39,890 nt of DNA from an uncultured bacterium (GTDB lineage Bacteria > Muiribacteriota > Ozemobacteria > Ozemobacterales > Ozemobacteraceae), in NCBI GenBank assembly GCA_900317935.1, contig ONIU01000017.1, forward strand, positions 1 to 39,890. Direction: 5' to 3'. Positions 17,429 through 29,400 of this stretch are shown one piece after another (position 1 is the first letter of the stretch; each line of letters starts with the position of its first letter). The notes beneath the pieces are model-generated. The model was not told where the DNA came from and did no database searches. It saw only the letters and a list, made by a program, of their open reading frames with translations. Position numbers and translations under genes: made by a program.

Positions 17429-20344
17429 TTAATCCCTATTCACAATTACAAGAGTAATATCAAATAAGATTTGAGAATCAGAATTATAAAAAATATTAAA
17501 AATATTATTGTAATATTTTTCAGAATCATAATCATGAGAAAGTTTTAAATAATTATAAAATCCTTCATTGTCTAAACTCCTAGAAAAATTATTCAGACCT
17601 TCTTTAACAATATCAGTATATAATATCAAAGACTGTTTTTCTAAAAGACTAAACTCATAATTCTCATATTTAGAGTCTATAGATTCACCTAAAGGAGGAG
17701 AAATATAATCAATACATTTAGTTATATTTGTTTTACTATCAAAAATCACAGGTGAACAATGACCAGCATTAACAGAAACCAGTAGACCATTATTTACATC
17801 TAAAACAAAATACTGAAAGGTCATAACATGATTTAAACTTTTTCCCTCTAAGCTTAAAAACATTTTATTCAACTTAGCAGCTAACTTTGAGGGATTAAGC
17901 TTTATTTCTTCAGAAGAAGACAATATAACTGATTTAGCCATAGCCATAATTAAACCTGCAGGAATACCTTTAACAGAAACTTTAGCTATAACAATTCCTA
18001 AATATTTGTCATTGATTTTAAAATAATCATAATAATCACCACCAAGAGTGGTCGCTACAGTACTTTTGCCGAAAATTTCAAAAGGTTGCAATAAAAGTTT
18101 ATTTGAGGGGAATAAGCTTTCCTGAACTATTTTTGCTACTTCAAAATCAGCTAAGCCTTCAATAACATGATTAAAAACATCTTCTAAATGTCCAAATTCA
18201 TCTTGATCTGAAACAGGAATTTTATAAGAAAAATTTCTGTTTTCTATTGCGAGTGCAGCTTCGCCTAATCTGTGAATCGGATTTAAGAAATGCAAAGAAA
18301 GAAAATGTATTATTATAAATGTCAAAAGAATACTAAGAAAAACACCTGCTATTATTTGTATAACTATTAATCTAATTATTGAATTGATTTTTTCTTCGGG
18401 ATAAGCAGCGACAAGCATCCAATCTTTTAAAACATTTCCATTAACACACACATAAATGTATTTTTCTTTAAATAAATCAGTTGTTCCAACAACTTTTTTA
18501 TCAATTCCAGAACGACTTTGAAGAACAGAATTAAAAACCTTTTCTAACTCTATATCTCCATAAGAATTATTGCTGATATTAGATTTAAAGAAAAAACGAG
18601 CATCTGGAATAACTTTGTATAAAGTCTTATAGGTTTCCCTCAAAAACAAATTCTGTAGATATTCCCTGTCCCAAAACATTAAAAACACATAATTATTATT
18701 ATTATAATTGATTCTATCTCCAAATATGTAGCTAAAATATATTCTTGCAATGTCACCAATATTGAAATCAGAGACTACTCCAAGATTATTAATAAAAACT
18801 CTTAAATATTCTGTATCCACTTGTTTTGATACTTTTTTATCAGAGTTATTGTTTAATTTATTTGATTTATCGTTAGCATAATCCAAAATAGATTTACCAA
18901 GATTTGTTACATAACTAATACGCTGTTTTGCTTTATTTTCATCTCTTTTATAATCAATCATTTGGCTATTACTTGCAACAATATAAAGTTCAAAAGCATT
19001 AAAATCATCATATAATTTTTTTAATTTTTCTATTTCTGGCTTTTGAATTGTATTATTTCCAATAGTTTTAGCTACTTCAGAAACAGTATAATTCAACCGC
19101 AAGCTATAATCATCAATTAATGATCTATAACGAGTTTCAAGTTCTCTAACAGATTTTTCCAATTCACTAACAATTTCACTTTTTATTGATAATCTTTGGC
19201 TTTCTAAATAATCTGCAGCAATTAAGCCAATTACGGAAATTGGAGCTAAGTTTGCGAATAAAAATAAAGCAGAGAGTTTCCATCTAATAGAAAAAAAATG
19301 ACGTTTATAATAATAAAAGATTCCCCACAAAACATAGAATAATAAAAGGACTGAAAAAAGTATCTGAAACCATATATTTCTATTAGATTCATAGTTCCAT
19401 ATTGAATCTGTTTTTGGAAGGAAACAGAAAGTAATTATAGAAGGCTCAGGCATAGACATTTTAACCAATGCCTTATCATTTTCAAAAATACTATTTCCAG
19501 CATTAACAAAAGAAGTTAATGCCATTTGTAGCTCAGAATAATATTTTTTTGGAAATACAGACACTGGATCAGTATAATTCTGATTAATGGAATATCCTGT
19601 TATAAAGATATTATCATTATTGTTTAATTCTTCTGAAATCTTTCCCAATCCAGAGAATCCAGCAAGAAGTTCATCTGAAAGGAAACACAGAATACTTATT
19701 TTATCATTTATTGAATACCATGCATAGGTAAGTCCATGACCTAATTCAGTTAAGAATGGACCAGCGTCAAATCCTCTGCTTAAAGGCAACCTAAGATTTT
19801 CAGAAATATATACTTTTCCGAAAAAAGAACGAAACATATTATAATTATTTTTTATTGAATCAAGATTAGAAATGCTAAAAGAGTAATCTACAGCAAGTTT
19901 ATTTGTTACTTCTTTTAAACTAAGATATAATTTTTTTAAAATATAACTAAAATTAATTCTATCACTAAGTTTGTTTATTACTTTTCCTTCCGAATTCCAA
20001 ACAATAAATTGAATTTTGTCAGGATATTTTTTCTTAAGATTATTAATATTTTTTTCTATATAAATCTCAGGATTTTCAACTCTTTGAGCATAAAAAGAAA
20101 TTTTACTTAAAAGGAAATGAAAATATCTTTTATTATTAGAATATTTATTTAAATATTCTAACTTTTCATTCATTTCTAAAAGCCTACTCTCTCTGATTTT
20201 ATCTTTGTTTCTTTCAAAAATAAAATCTAAAGAGAAATAAAATAATAATGCTGGGAATAAAATAAAACAAAAGAAAATAACAAATAGGTTTATGATTTTA
20301 TTTATACTGTTTTTTAATTTAATAAAAGTATAATCAAACATCAT
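17429..20344 (-). CDS. HAMP-SpoIIE protein, type B, predicted inactive phosphatase (B1)
   Basis: This 971-residue protein has the same four-membrane-segment plan as its neighbours (segments at about 17-40, 323-345, 355-378 and 655-683; HAMP 685-735; SpoIIE domain 755-970). The domain has degenerated at catalytic positions: D770 in LGGDY remains, but the GDVAGHG of its paralogues is AKVSVKG (Asp to Lys at 788, His to Lys at 792), the TDG loop has lost its Gly (YTDIVKEG, D911 kept), and DDLT has become FDIT (first Asp to Phe at 961). Two of four metal-ligand Asp are gone, although the frame is intact over its full length. It is best read as a pseudophosphatase. Two tandem ATG codons begin the gene after AAAGGTA; the second fits the spacing better. 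Confidence 0.88.
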   Translation of the reverse strand: MMFDYTFIKLKNSINKIINLFVIFFCFILFPALLFYFSLDFIFERNKDKIRESRLLEMNEKLEYLNKYSNNKRYFHFLLSKISFYAQRVENPEIYIEKNINNLKKKYPDKIQFIVWNSEGKVINKLSDRINFSYILKKLYLSLKEVTNKLAVDYSFSISNLDSIKNNYNMFRSFFGKVYISENLRLPLSRGFDAGPFLTELGHGLTYAWYSINDKISILCFLSDELLAGFSGLGKISEELNNNDNIFITGYSINQNYTDPVSVFPKKYYSELQMALTSFVNAGNSIFENDKALVKMSMPEPSIITFCFLPKTDSIWNYESNRNIWFQILFSVLLLFYVLWGIFYYYKRHFFSIRWKLSALFLFANLAPISVIGLIAADYLESQRLSIKSEIVSELEKSVRELETRYRSLIDDYSLRLNYTVSEVAKTIGNNTIQKPEIEKLKKLYDDFNAFELYIVASNSQMIDYKRDENKAKQRISYVTNLGKSILDYANDKSNKLNNNSDKKVSKQVDTEYLRVFINNLGVVSDFNIGDIARIYFSYIFGDRINYNNNNYVFLMFWDREYLQNLFLRETYKTLYKVIPDARFFFKSNISNNSYGDIELEKVFNSVLQSRSGIDKKVVGTTDLFKEKYIYVCVNGNVLKDWMLVAAYPEEKINSIIRLIVIQIIAGVFLSILLTFIIIHFLSLHFLNPIHRLGEAALAIENRNFSYKIPVSDQDEFGHLEDVFNHVIEGLADFEVAKIVQESLFPSNKLLLQPFEIFGKSTVATTLGGDYYDYFKINDKYLGIVIAKVSVKGIPAGLIMAMAKSVILSSSEEIKLNPSKLAAKLNKMFLSLEGKSLNHVMTFQYFVLDVNNGLLVSVNAGHCSPVIFDSKTNITKCIDYISPPLGESIDSKYENYEFSLLEKQSLILYTDIVKEGLNNFSRSLDNEGFYNYLKLSHDYDSEKYYNNIFNIFYNSDSQILFDITLVIVNRD

Positions 20345-20376
20345 TACCTTTACTTCTCAACAAGAAACTATATAGT

Positions 20377-23300
20377 TTATGTATTGGACGAAACTATAAT
20401 ATCATCAGAACTTTCCATTGTTTTTTCTTGATTTTCATTATAAATAAGAATAACAAAAGTTAAATCATCGCCAGCTTCAGCATCATCACCAACGAATTCA
20501 TAATATGCTTTCAATATATTATTATAATAGTTTTCCGGATTAGAATCCCAACAATTCAACAAAGTAGTCTTGAGTCTATCATAACCCAGCATTTCACCAT
20601 TTTTATTTTTGCATTCAACAATACCGTCTGTATAGAAAACAATAGCATCACCAGGTCTAAAATCTAAAGGCATTTCTTTATAAACAGCTCTTTTAAAAGC
20701 TCCTAAAGCAGCTCCGGCCATCTTTAGTTCTATTGCAATATTTTCAGAATGTCTAATAAGAAAAGGTGAACAAGCACCGGCATTGCCATATAGATTTTCA
20801 CCAGTTTCAGAGTTTACATGCAGATACTGGAAAGTCATTATTTTTTTCTGTTTACTAGTCTTTGTTGCCAAAATCATTTTATGCAGATTATTTAACATCG
20901 CTGCAGGAGATTTTAAAGAATCCCCACCGCCAAGAATAGCTGCCTTAGCCATAGCCATAATTACTGCAGCACCCACACCATGACCGGCAACATCTCCAAG
21001 AAGTACAGTGAAACTACTATCATCAACCTTAAAAAAGTCTAAATAATCGCCCCCGACGTCGATCATCGTTATTGATTTTCCATAAACAGAAAAATTACCT
21101 TGACTGAATTCAGGTTTTGGAAACATGCTTTCCTGAACAATTTTAGCAACTTCTAATTCTTCAAGACCAACCATAACATGATTGAAAATACCGCCAACTT
21201 CACCAAATTCATCAACACTAAGACCAGATAATCTATATTTGAAATTTCTGCTTTCTATAGCCAAAGCCCCATCCTGAAGAGTAAGCAACGGCGTTATAAA
21301 ACTCTTTGTCAACAAATGAGCCAAACCAATAGAAAGAATTAGACACAAAACTCCCAGTATCCAAAGCAATGAACTTTGCTTATATATTAAATTATCAATA
21401 TTTCTAACTGGATATAATCCGATAAAATTATAATAATTAAGTTTTCTACCAGAAAAGCTAACAGCAATATAATCTTCACCATTCAGTTTTAATATTTCCA
21501 ATTCTTCAGTAGGTTTTTCTTCCGCTCTTCGAGCAAATAACTCTAATTCTGAACTATAATTATTATAAGTATTCGGAGTAAATTCTCTTAAATATTTTTC
21601 ATAAGCAAGAATTTTATAATTTTGTGGATTTTTATTAGCTAAAACAATAATATCAGAAATAAATCTTGCTTGAAGATCATCAGGATGCCAAGAAGCCAAA
21701 ACTCCATAATCCGCATTTCCATCATTATTAATTGAAATAAATTTAAAATAGGTTAAATTACTTTTGTTACCAAACCCCCATTCTTTAATTTGTCCAATAA
21801 CTTCAATAATATTATAAATTATTTCAGGGAAAGTTTTCTGCATAATATTTTCAGCTATTAATTCAAGTTTACTTAATATATAGCTGGGGATTTCCTTCCC
21901 ATTTAAATCACTACAAAGCTTTTTAACAATAATATTTGCTATTCTTAACTCATCGTATCTATACGATTTAATCTCACTATTAATCTCGCTATTAGCCATA
22001 TCAAAATTGATAGAATCAATAGAACCAGTGTATTTAAAACAACCTTCCGACGTTACAATACTTTGAGTGTCGCTTGAAATACAATAAAAATCAAAAGCAC
22101 CGTAACGAAATATTTTCTCCCACAGGACCTTCGCATAACGATTATTAACTTCCATATGCTTCAATTCTTTAGACCATTCACTAATATACTTATCTAATTC
22201 ATCGCATATTTTTTTCGTATAAGCCTGATATCTTTGTTCTAAACCAAGCAAATTTTCAACAGACCAGATTCTAGCTTCTTCTGTCATAGACATTCTTCTA
22301 TGAAGTTCATATTCACGTGATACAATTGCTAGTGACAAAAGAGGAATTCCCGTAGCAAAAAGGAATAAAAAACCTAACTTCAGTCTGATAGAAGCATTTC
22401 CAGGAACATTTAAAACTATAGTATTCCAAAAATATTTAATAATAGGAAAAGATAAAATAAAATAAATAATAAAAGACCAAAAAGCTTTCAAAAGCAAATT
22501 AATGCTATTATTATTCTTTTCTTCAAGAACAAAAATATAGTGATTGCTAATCAAAAATTGATGGCAGATATAATAATTACCAACATCAATAAAATTCTGT
22601 TCTCTTGTCTTTATATCTGACAAGGCTTTTTTCACATAATCAACATCATTAATTGTTTTACTGCTCCAAAAACCTGTATTCACAGAATTAGAATCATATA
22701 TTCCAGATACAATATTTTTACCAGAAGCATATTCAACTGCATTATATCTTAAATGTTCAATACCTTTTAGAAGTTCTTTAGAAACAAAAACAAAGAATCC
22801 CCCCCATTTTAAAGAATAAACAGCGCAGGGTGGAATTATTCCGGAACTATCTCCCCAGACAAAATTATAATTTTCTTCATCATAAAAGTATCTGATAGAA
22901 CCTTTGACTATTTGTGGGCCTGCAATTTTTCGAAGAGATTCAATTTTGCCTTTAGATCCTTTAAATTTAGAACCCTGAACATAGGTTTCGTTATATCTAA
23001 CATAATTATAACCTTCATTCCATACATTTTGTGAATGATTATAGAAATCTGGATTAGAATTATATTTAACACTTCCATCATTATAAACAACAACAAAATC
23101 TATATTTTTTCCATAATAACCCTTAAGTTTTTTACAGAAACCAACACAGTTTTCAATAGTTGAATCAGGATTATTTATTTCTTTCATTGTAAAATCATTA
23201 AACATTCTACAAAAATATTTTTCTGCGGAAATAGTTCGCCTAAGTTCGCTAACCATACGTTGCATTTCTATTTTCAAATTATAGGCAATCTGTTCTTCGT

Positions 23301-23412
23301 TTGTATGCAAATAACTGTAAACAGAATAGGAAAGAATAATAGCAGGAATAGCAACAAAACCCAAGATGCATGCTATAAAGATTAAATATTTATTAACGTT
23401 TCTTTCTTCCAT
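20377..23412 (-). CDS. Membrane HAMP-SpoIIE serine/threonine phosphatase, type A (A2)
   Basis: A 1011-residue paralogue of A1. Membrane segments lie at about 9-33, 305-328, 343-364 and 680-702; HAMP about 700-752; phosphatase about 772-992. Metal-binding residues are complete: D789 (VGGDY), D807 (GDVAGHG), D929 (TDG), D982 (DDLT). The first outer region has FVVVYNDGSVKYNSNPDFY, a PAS/Cache-like strand; the second has FDFYCISSDTQSIV. A hydrophilic 20-residue tail follows the phosphatase. It starts one base after the B2 stop (TAA-G-ATG), the same junction as B1/A1, and ends 32 bp before B1. Confidence 0.92.
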   Translation of the reverse strand: MEERNVNKYLIFIACILGFVAIPAIILSYSVYSYLHTNEEQIAYNLKIEMQRMVSELRRTISAEKYFCRMFNDFTMKEINNPDSTIENCVGFCKKLKGYYGKNIDFVVVYNDGSVKYNSNPDFYNHSQNVWNEGYNYVRYNETYVQGSKFKGSKGKIESLRKIAGPQIVKGSIRYFYDEENYNFVWGDSSGIIPPCAVYSLKWGGFFVFVSKELLKGIEHLRYNAVEYASGKNIVSGIYDSNSVNTGFWSSKTINDVDYVKKALSDIKTREQNFIDVGNYYICHQFLISNHYIFVLEEKNNNSINLLLKAFWSFIIYFILSFPIIKYFWNTIVLNVPGNASIRLKLGFLFLFATGIPLLSLAIVSREYELHRRMSMTEEARIWSVENLLGLEQRYQAYTKKICDELDKYISEWSKELKHMEVNNRYAKVLWEKIFRYGAFDFYCISSDTQSIVTSEGCFKYTGSIDSINFDMANSEINSEIKSYRYDELRIANIIVKKLCSDLNGKEIPSYILSKLELIAENIMQKTFPEIIYNIIEVIGQIKEWGFGNKSNLTYFKFISINNDGNADYGVLASWHPDDLQARFISDIIVLANKNPQNYKILAYEKYLREFTPNTYNNYSSELELFARRAEEKPTEELEILKLNGEDYIAVSFSGRKLNYYNFIGLYPVRNIDNLIYKQSSLLWILGVLCLILSIGLAHLLTKSFITPLLTLQDGALAIESRNFKYRLSGLSVDEFGEVGGIFNHVMVGLEELEVAKIVQESMFPKPEFSQGNFSVYGKSITMIDVGGDYLDFFKVDDSSFTVLLGDVAGHGVGAAVIMAMAKAAILGGGDSLKSPAAMLNNLHKMILATKTSKQKKIMTFQYLHVNSETGENLYGNAGACSPFLIRHSENIAIELKMAGAALGAFKRAVYKEMPLDFRPGDAIVFYTDGIVECKNKNGEMLGYDRLKTTLLNCWDSNPENYYNNILKAYYEFVGDDAEAGDDLTFVILIYNENQEKTMESSDDIIVSSNT

Positions 23413-23413
23413 C

Positions 23414-26398
23414 TTATTCTCTGTTTACTAAAATTAAAGTTAAATCATCATCCGGTTTAGGAGACCAGGTTTTATAAACTTTATTATATAAATTATAATA
23501 AAAAACCTCTGGATCAGGATCGTAATGCTCAGGCAAACAAGCTTTATATCTATCATAACCATATTGTTCGCCCTCAGTATTGTTTGCTTCAACAATACCA
23601 TCAGTATATAATACAAGAGATTGCCCTTCTAAAAGATCAAATTCCTGATTTTTACATCGACACCTTGGACCAATACCTAACGGAGTCGCAATATAATCCA
23701 TAAAACTAGCAGTTTTGTTTTTACTGTCTACAATTACAGGGAAACAATGACCAGCATTAGTATATCTAAAATGACCATCACTTACGCGAAGAACAAAATA
23801 TTGAAATGTCATCATACGCTTTAATTTGTCATTTTTAATAGCAAAAAACATCTTATGAAGTCTTGATGTTAGAGCAGCCGGATCAAGTTTTATTTCCTCT
23901 GAAGCAGTTAAAACAGAAGACTTAGCCATCGCCATCATTAAACCAGCAGGAATACCATGCCCAGCAACGTCTCCAATAATTATTCCCTGATAATCATCAT
24001 TTATTTTAAAACAATCATAATAGTCTCCGCCCAGAGTAGTCATAACGACACTTCTGCCAAATATTTTAAAATTACCGACATCAAAGTGATTACCTGGGAA
24101 TAAACTTTCCTGAACAATTCTAGCTACCTCAAAATCTCCTAAACCTTCTATAACACGATTAAATACTTGATTTAAATGACCAAATTCATCTTTATCTCCA
24201 ATAGGAACACGATAGGAAAAATTACGGTCTCCAATAGCCAAAGCAGCCTCACCTAAGTTTTTAATCGGTTTTAAAAATTGCAAGGAAAGCATATGACCAA
24301 TTAAAATAGTAAGTAAAAGACTTACTAAAGCACCAACCACTGTTTTAACCACAATTAAATTGATTTCTTTATTAATACTATCCTCTGGAGTTACAGCTAA
24401 TAAAGTCCAATTCTTTAAATTAGTGCCTTTTATACTAACAAAAATTAATCTTTTATTATTAATATTAACGTAACCGCTATTTTTTTCCATCATACCCAAA
24501 TTCTGATCAAGAATCGGAAGAACTTTTTCTTTATACTTTTCTGAGCCATAAAAATAATCAGACATATCTGATTTTACAAAAAATTCTGTATCAGGAAAAA
24601 CATTATACAAAGTCTTGAAATTCTCTTTAATAAATAAATTTTGAAAAACTTCTTTTTCCCAGAAAATAATAAGAATATAATTATGGTTGAAATTTAGAAA
24701 ATCACCAAATGAATAGCTATAAAAAATTCTGAAATAATCACCAAATTTAAATTCAACAACAGAAGCTATATTTTTCAGAAATAGTCTTATCAATTCTGCA
24801 TCTTCAGGATTAAACATATTAGAAAAAACGTCTCTATGTTGAATATTAATAGTCTTTTTATTTGCAAAAGCAAGAATTGCTTCGCCTAATGAACCCATAA
24901 ACTCTAACTTATGAGTAGCCTTAGACTCATCACGTTTATTAAAAAGAATCTTACCACTACTAGCAACAAGATAAATATCCGAAGCATTAAAAGTATTAAA
25001 TAATTCAGAGATGCTATTTATTTCAGACTGTTGGACAGTATCTTTTCCAATCTTTTGAGAAATATCTTGAACGGTTACGTTTATTCTTGATGTATAATAA
25101 TCTAACATCGAATTATAACGTGCATCAAGTTCACGCAAAGTTTTTTCTAATTCACCTGCAATTTCATTTTTTAAAGAAAGTCTTTTACTGTCAAGAAACC
25201 CTTTTGCAATAAAGCCCAAAACAGCTATAGGTGCAAGATTGGCTAACAAGAACAAAACAGTGAGTTTCCATCTAATTGAAAAGAAATGCTTTTTATATAA
25301 AAACCAAAATCCAAAAAAACAATATACAGTTAATAAAATAGAAATAAATATCCAAAACCAAAAGTCTCTTTTATATTCATAATTCCAATTGTCATCTGTT
25401 TTTTGCAAATAAGAAAAAGTTCTGATTGAAGGCTGAGGCAAAGACATTTTTACAATTGCCTTTTCATTTTCAAAAATACTATCACCAGCATTTTCAAAAG
25501 TTGTTAACGCCAAACTCAATACACTTTCGTATTTTGAAGGAAATGAAGAAACAGGTTTATCAAAATTAGGACTGATAGAAAAGCCGTAAATTATATCAGA
25601 GCTATTTTTGTTTAATTTATTTGATATTTTTTTTAATCCTGAAAAATCATTTAAAAGTTCATTAGAAATAAAACATAAAAAACTGATTCTTTCATTGATT
25701 GAATACCACACAAAAGACATATCATTGCCTAGTTCTGTAAGAAAAGGTCCAGAATTGATATTATTAGTTATTGGAAACTTTAAATTTTCAGGAATGAATA
25801 TTCTACCCAAAAAAGTACGAAAAATATTCATATTTTTTTTAACAACAACCAAATTAGATACTCTTGTTGAAATATCATTCTTTAAATCTTTCGAAACCTG
25901 ATTTAAAGTTTCATATAATTTATTCAAAATATAACTGTAACCAGTTTTATCACAGAGTTCTTTAATTACTTTTCCATTATTATCCCACACTACAAATTGA
26001 AATCTATTAGGATATTTTGACTTTAAATTATTAATATTATATTTAAGGTATTCAACAGGATTATCAGCTTTTTGAGCAAAGTCAGATATTTTAGATAGAA
26101 TAAAATGGAAGTATCTTTTATTGTTAGAATATTTATCCATGTATTCCATTGCTTCAGACATTTCAGCTAATTTTATCTGTCTAAGATTATCGGTGTTGGT
26201 TTCAAAAAATATAGTCAAAGAACTGTGTATTAAAAAAATGGGAAAAAGAAAAAAGCAAAAGAAATAAACGAAGAAAGACAAAGTTTTTTTACAAAAAAAA
26301 GCCAACTTTGTTCTTGTTAATTCAAATTTTGCTAAAATCTGTTTTTCAGATTTATTTATTATCTTTTCATCAACAGTACTTTCTATTGCTTCCGCCAT
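23414..26398 (-). CDS. Membrane HAMP-SpoIIE serine/threonine phosphatase, type B (B2)
   Basis: A 994-residue type B paralogue with intact catalytic residues: D792 (LGGDY), D810 (GDVAGHG), D932 (TDG), D984 (DDLT). It has about 35 extra hydrophilic residues before the first membrane segment (about 40-62); other segments are near 346-368, 378-400 and 680-706, and HAMP near 707-760. It is the closest relative of B1, for example in the shared KYSNNKRYFHF segment of the first outer region and in FSIRWKL before the third membrane segment. The start at 26398 has only a weak ribosome binding site (GGGAATG), 35 bp after A3. Confidence 0.92.
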   Translation of the reverse strand: MAEAIESTVDEKIINKSEKQILAKFELTRTKLAFFCKKTLSFFVYFFCFFLFPIFLIHSSLTIFFETNTDNLRQIKLAEMSEAMEYMDKYSNNKRYFHFILSKISDFAQKADNPVEYLKYNINNLKSKYPNRFQFVVWDNNGKVIKELCDKTGYSYILNKLYETLNQVSKDLKNDISTRVSNLVVVKKNMNIFRTFLGRIFIPENLKFPITNNINSGPFLTELGNDMSFVWYSINERISFLCFISNELLNDFSGLKKISNKLNKNSSDIIYGFSISPNFDKPVSSFPSKYESVLSLALTTFENAGDSIFENEKAIVKMSLPQPSIRTFSYLQKTDDNWNYEYKRDFWFWIFISILLTVYCFFGFWFLYKKHFFSIRWKLTVLFLLANLAPIAVLGFIAKGFLDSKRLSLKNEIAGELEKTLRELDARYNSMLDYYTSRINVTVQDISQKIGKDTVQQSEINSISELFNTFNASDIYLVASSGKILFNKRDESKATHKLEFMGSLGEAILAFANKKTINIQHRDVFSNMFNPEDAELIRLFLKNIASVVEFKFGDYFRIFYSYSFGDFLNFNHNYILIIFWEKEVFQNLFIKENFKTLYNVFPDTEFFVKSDMSDYFYGSEKYKEKVLPILDQNLGMMEKNSGYVNINNKRLIFVSIKGTNLKNWTLLAVTPEDSINKEINLIVVKTVVGALVSLLLTILIGHMLSLQFLKPIKNLGEAALAIGDRNFSYRVPIGDKDEFGHLNQVFNRVIEGLGDFEVARIVQESLFPGNHFDVGNFKIFGRSVVMTTLGGDYYDCFKINDDYQGIIIGDVAGHGIPAGLMMAMAKSSVLTASEEIKLDPAALTSRLHKMFFAIKNDKLKRMMTFQYFVLRVSDGHFRYTNAGHCFPVIVDSKNKTASFMDYIATPLGIGPRCRCKNQEFDLLEGQSLVLYTDGIVEANNTEGEQYGYDRYKACLPEHYDPDPEVFYYNLYNKVYKTWSPKPDDDLTLILVNRE

Positions 26399-26433
26399 TT
26401 CATTCCCAAATAATTTTTAATTAATCTGCTTTT

Positions 26434-29400
26434 TCAATCATCAGTAGCCAAAACCAAGTTTTCAGAATTATTATTATAACCCTCAACAGGTTTATTGAAA
26501 ACCAGTATTACAACAGTAACATCATCTTCCGCATCATTTTTATTACCACCAATATACTCAAGATAACTATTATAAACATTATTATAAAACTTTTTAGCAT
26601 CTTTATCCCAACATTTTTGCAACAAATTCTTCAAGTTATCATAACCTAGAACAACACCGCTCTTATTCTTGCATTCAACAACACCATCAGTATAAAATAC
26701 TATAGCATCTCCATCTTCGAAATTAACTTCAGTTTCAGTAAATTTACCTTTTCTAAAAGCTCCTAACACAGCACCGGGCAGTTTTAGTTCCTCAACAACC
26801 CCTTTCGATTTGCGGATTATAAAAGGAGAACAGCCACCAGCATTGCTATAAACTCCGTGTCCAGACTCACCATCCAAGTAAATATACTGAAAAGTCATTA
26901 TTTTTCTTTGATTCTGAGTTTTTGATTTATAAACCATATCATGAAGTTTAATTATTAGCTTCTGAGGAGTTTTCCATAAAGAATCAAGAGAAACCAATCC
27001 AGCCTTTGCCATAGCCATAATTAAAGAAGCTCCAACACCATGTCCTGCAACATCTCCTAAGGCAACAGAAAATTTATTATCCTCCATTTCAATGAAATCA
27101 AAGTAATCTCCACCAAGAGCACCCATAGCAACACTTTTTCCATACAAACTAAAAAAGCCTGTTTTTATTTCAGAGTTTGGAAGAAGTTGTTCCTGAATTG
27201 CACCAGCTACAGATAATTCTTCTAAATCAACAATAACCTCATTAAAAATCTTACCCATTGCCCCAAATTCATCTCGGCCAAGAGATGGCAGCTGATATTG
27301 AAAATCTTTCCTTTCAATAGCTTTAGCACCATCATAAATAGCAGAAAGAGGGGAAATAAAACTCTTTATTATTATTGATGAAAGCATAAGGGTAACAACA
27401 AGACTAAGTAAACTGAACATTATTAGCTCATTCCGCCTTAGTGCCACATGTTCTTCTATTAAATCCAAAGGATAAAGACCTATTATTTTTGATCTTTCCA
27501 TATGCTTACAATCAAAACCCATTGCAACATAATCTACTTTTTGATGTTTAAGAATTATTGGTTCTTTTATAGGGTAAGGACTGAGTCTTTTACGAAATTC
27601 TTCTAATGCTAAGCTATATTCTTTCTTTGGGATAAACAAATTTTCATTGTTCCAACAAATTACTTTAAGTTTTAATTCATTTCTATTAGCCTGAGGCAAT
27701 ACTCTATCTAGATAATTTCTAAGAAAATCCTTTGTTCTAATAGTTACCACCATGAAATAATCATATAAATTATTATCATTTAAACAAAAAGTATCAACCA
27801 TAGCTGGGTGAACATTTTGTCCAAATCCCATAAGCATATAGGTTCCCATTTTACAAATTATTTCAAAAATAAAGCTGTCCAGCTTTCGACGCATAGCTGC
27901 TTCTAGAAGCAATTCTATTTCTGTTGCTGTTTTTGAATTTATAGGCTTATTATTAAATTTATTCAATAAGTAATATCCTAGTTTCTGAGAAAACTCCATT
28001 TGATTTTTTGTTTCTTTATCATATAATTTATGATTTTTATTCTTTTCAGCTTTGGTCTTAGAATTAACATAAATACTCTTATCTAGACAGCTATCATCAT
28101 ATATCCCTTCTCCTGTCCTTAACAAAGTTTGTCCCTGGCTAGCAATTAAATACAAAACCCAAGAGTCAGAAGAAATTCCATAAAACAATCTATCTAGATC
28201 ACTTTCATCTAACAAAGCATTTTTCTTATTCTTTATAATATCAGTTTTTATTTTTTCTTTTCTAATAATTGATCTGGTATACTCCAACTCATATTTTTCA
28301 TCAAAATCCTGCAAAAAAGAAGTTCCTTCGCTTATTATTTTTTGAATATAATCCGCTTTAGCCTGTTTTAAGTAGTCATTACCAATAAAAATCAATACTA
28401 AAAGAGGCAATCCATTAGCAAAAAAGAACAAAAAACCAAGTTTCCATCTTATAGAAACTTTATCTACTTTACGTAAAACAATAATATTTCTACCATATAT
28501 AGTTAAGATAATAGAAAGAATAAAACATATTAATACAGCTAAATTCCAATACACAGATGGTTTTATATTCACAATATCAGACTTATCAAAATATCCATAA
28601 ACAGTAACACCCGGTCTTAAGAACTTGGGAAATATATAATAATTATCTGATTTTATTTCCAGTAAATGTTCTTTTTCGTATATTAAGCTAGCAGATTCGA
28701 TTTCTTTTATTCTATTATTGTTCAAATTATCATGATAAAATATATCTTTACTGGTATCCTTTATAGAAAACCCAAAATTATAAGACAACTCTCTACTTGT
28801 ATTTTTAAGATATTTCTTAACACAACTAATATCATACAAACTTTCGGGTTTAATAAAAACCATGACTAAACACTCATGAAAAAAAGTATTCCATATTAAT
28901 CTTCTTTTATATTGACTATCTGTCCAGCAAAGCTGTAAATCTTTATTAGCAAATTCGGTAATATCCAAATGACTTATGTAAAACTGAGGACCGAAAACTT
29001 TACCAAGAACTACTTCTTCTTTACTAGATATACCGTGATTTAAACCAGGATTTTTATGTCTCCAAACGCAATTAAATGCTATTTTCCAGTCTTCAAAGTT
29101 TCCCCCAAGGGTATCAGATGCTAAGCAGGGAATAGCTCCCAACTTAGGGTGATAAACAATATAATCAAAATCATAATCTTTTCTTAAAGAGTTTAGTTCA
29201 TTTGCTAATATTGTTAACGTTTCCGACGAATCTTTTCCCCTTCTTGTCTTTTTATTAATCCTATTATCAAATAAGAAATACCAAAACTTTTGTTGATCAG
29301 CAAATGGTTCAAGTCTTGTATAAAAAGCACTTATTTCCCTTGATAAATTTTTTTCAAAAATACTTCTATTTTGAATCCATGTATAATAATATCCGGTAAT

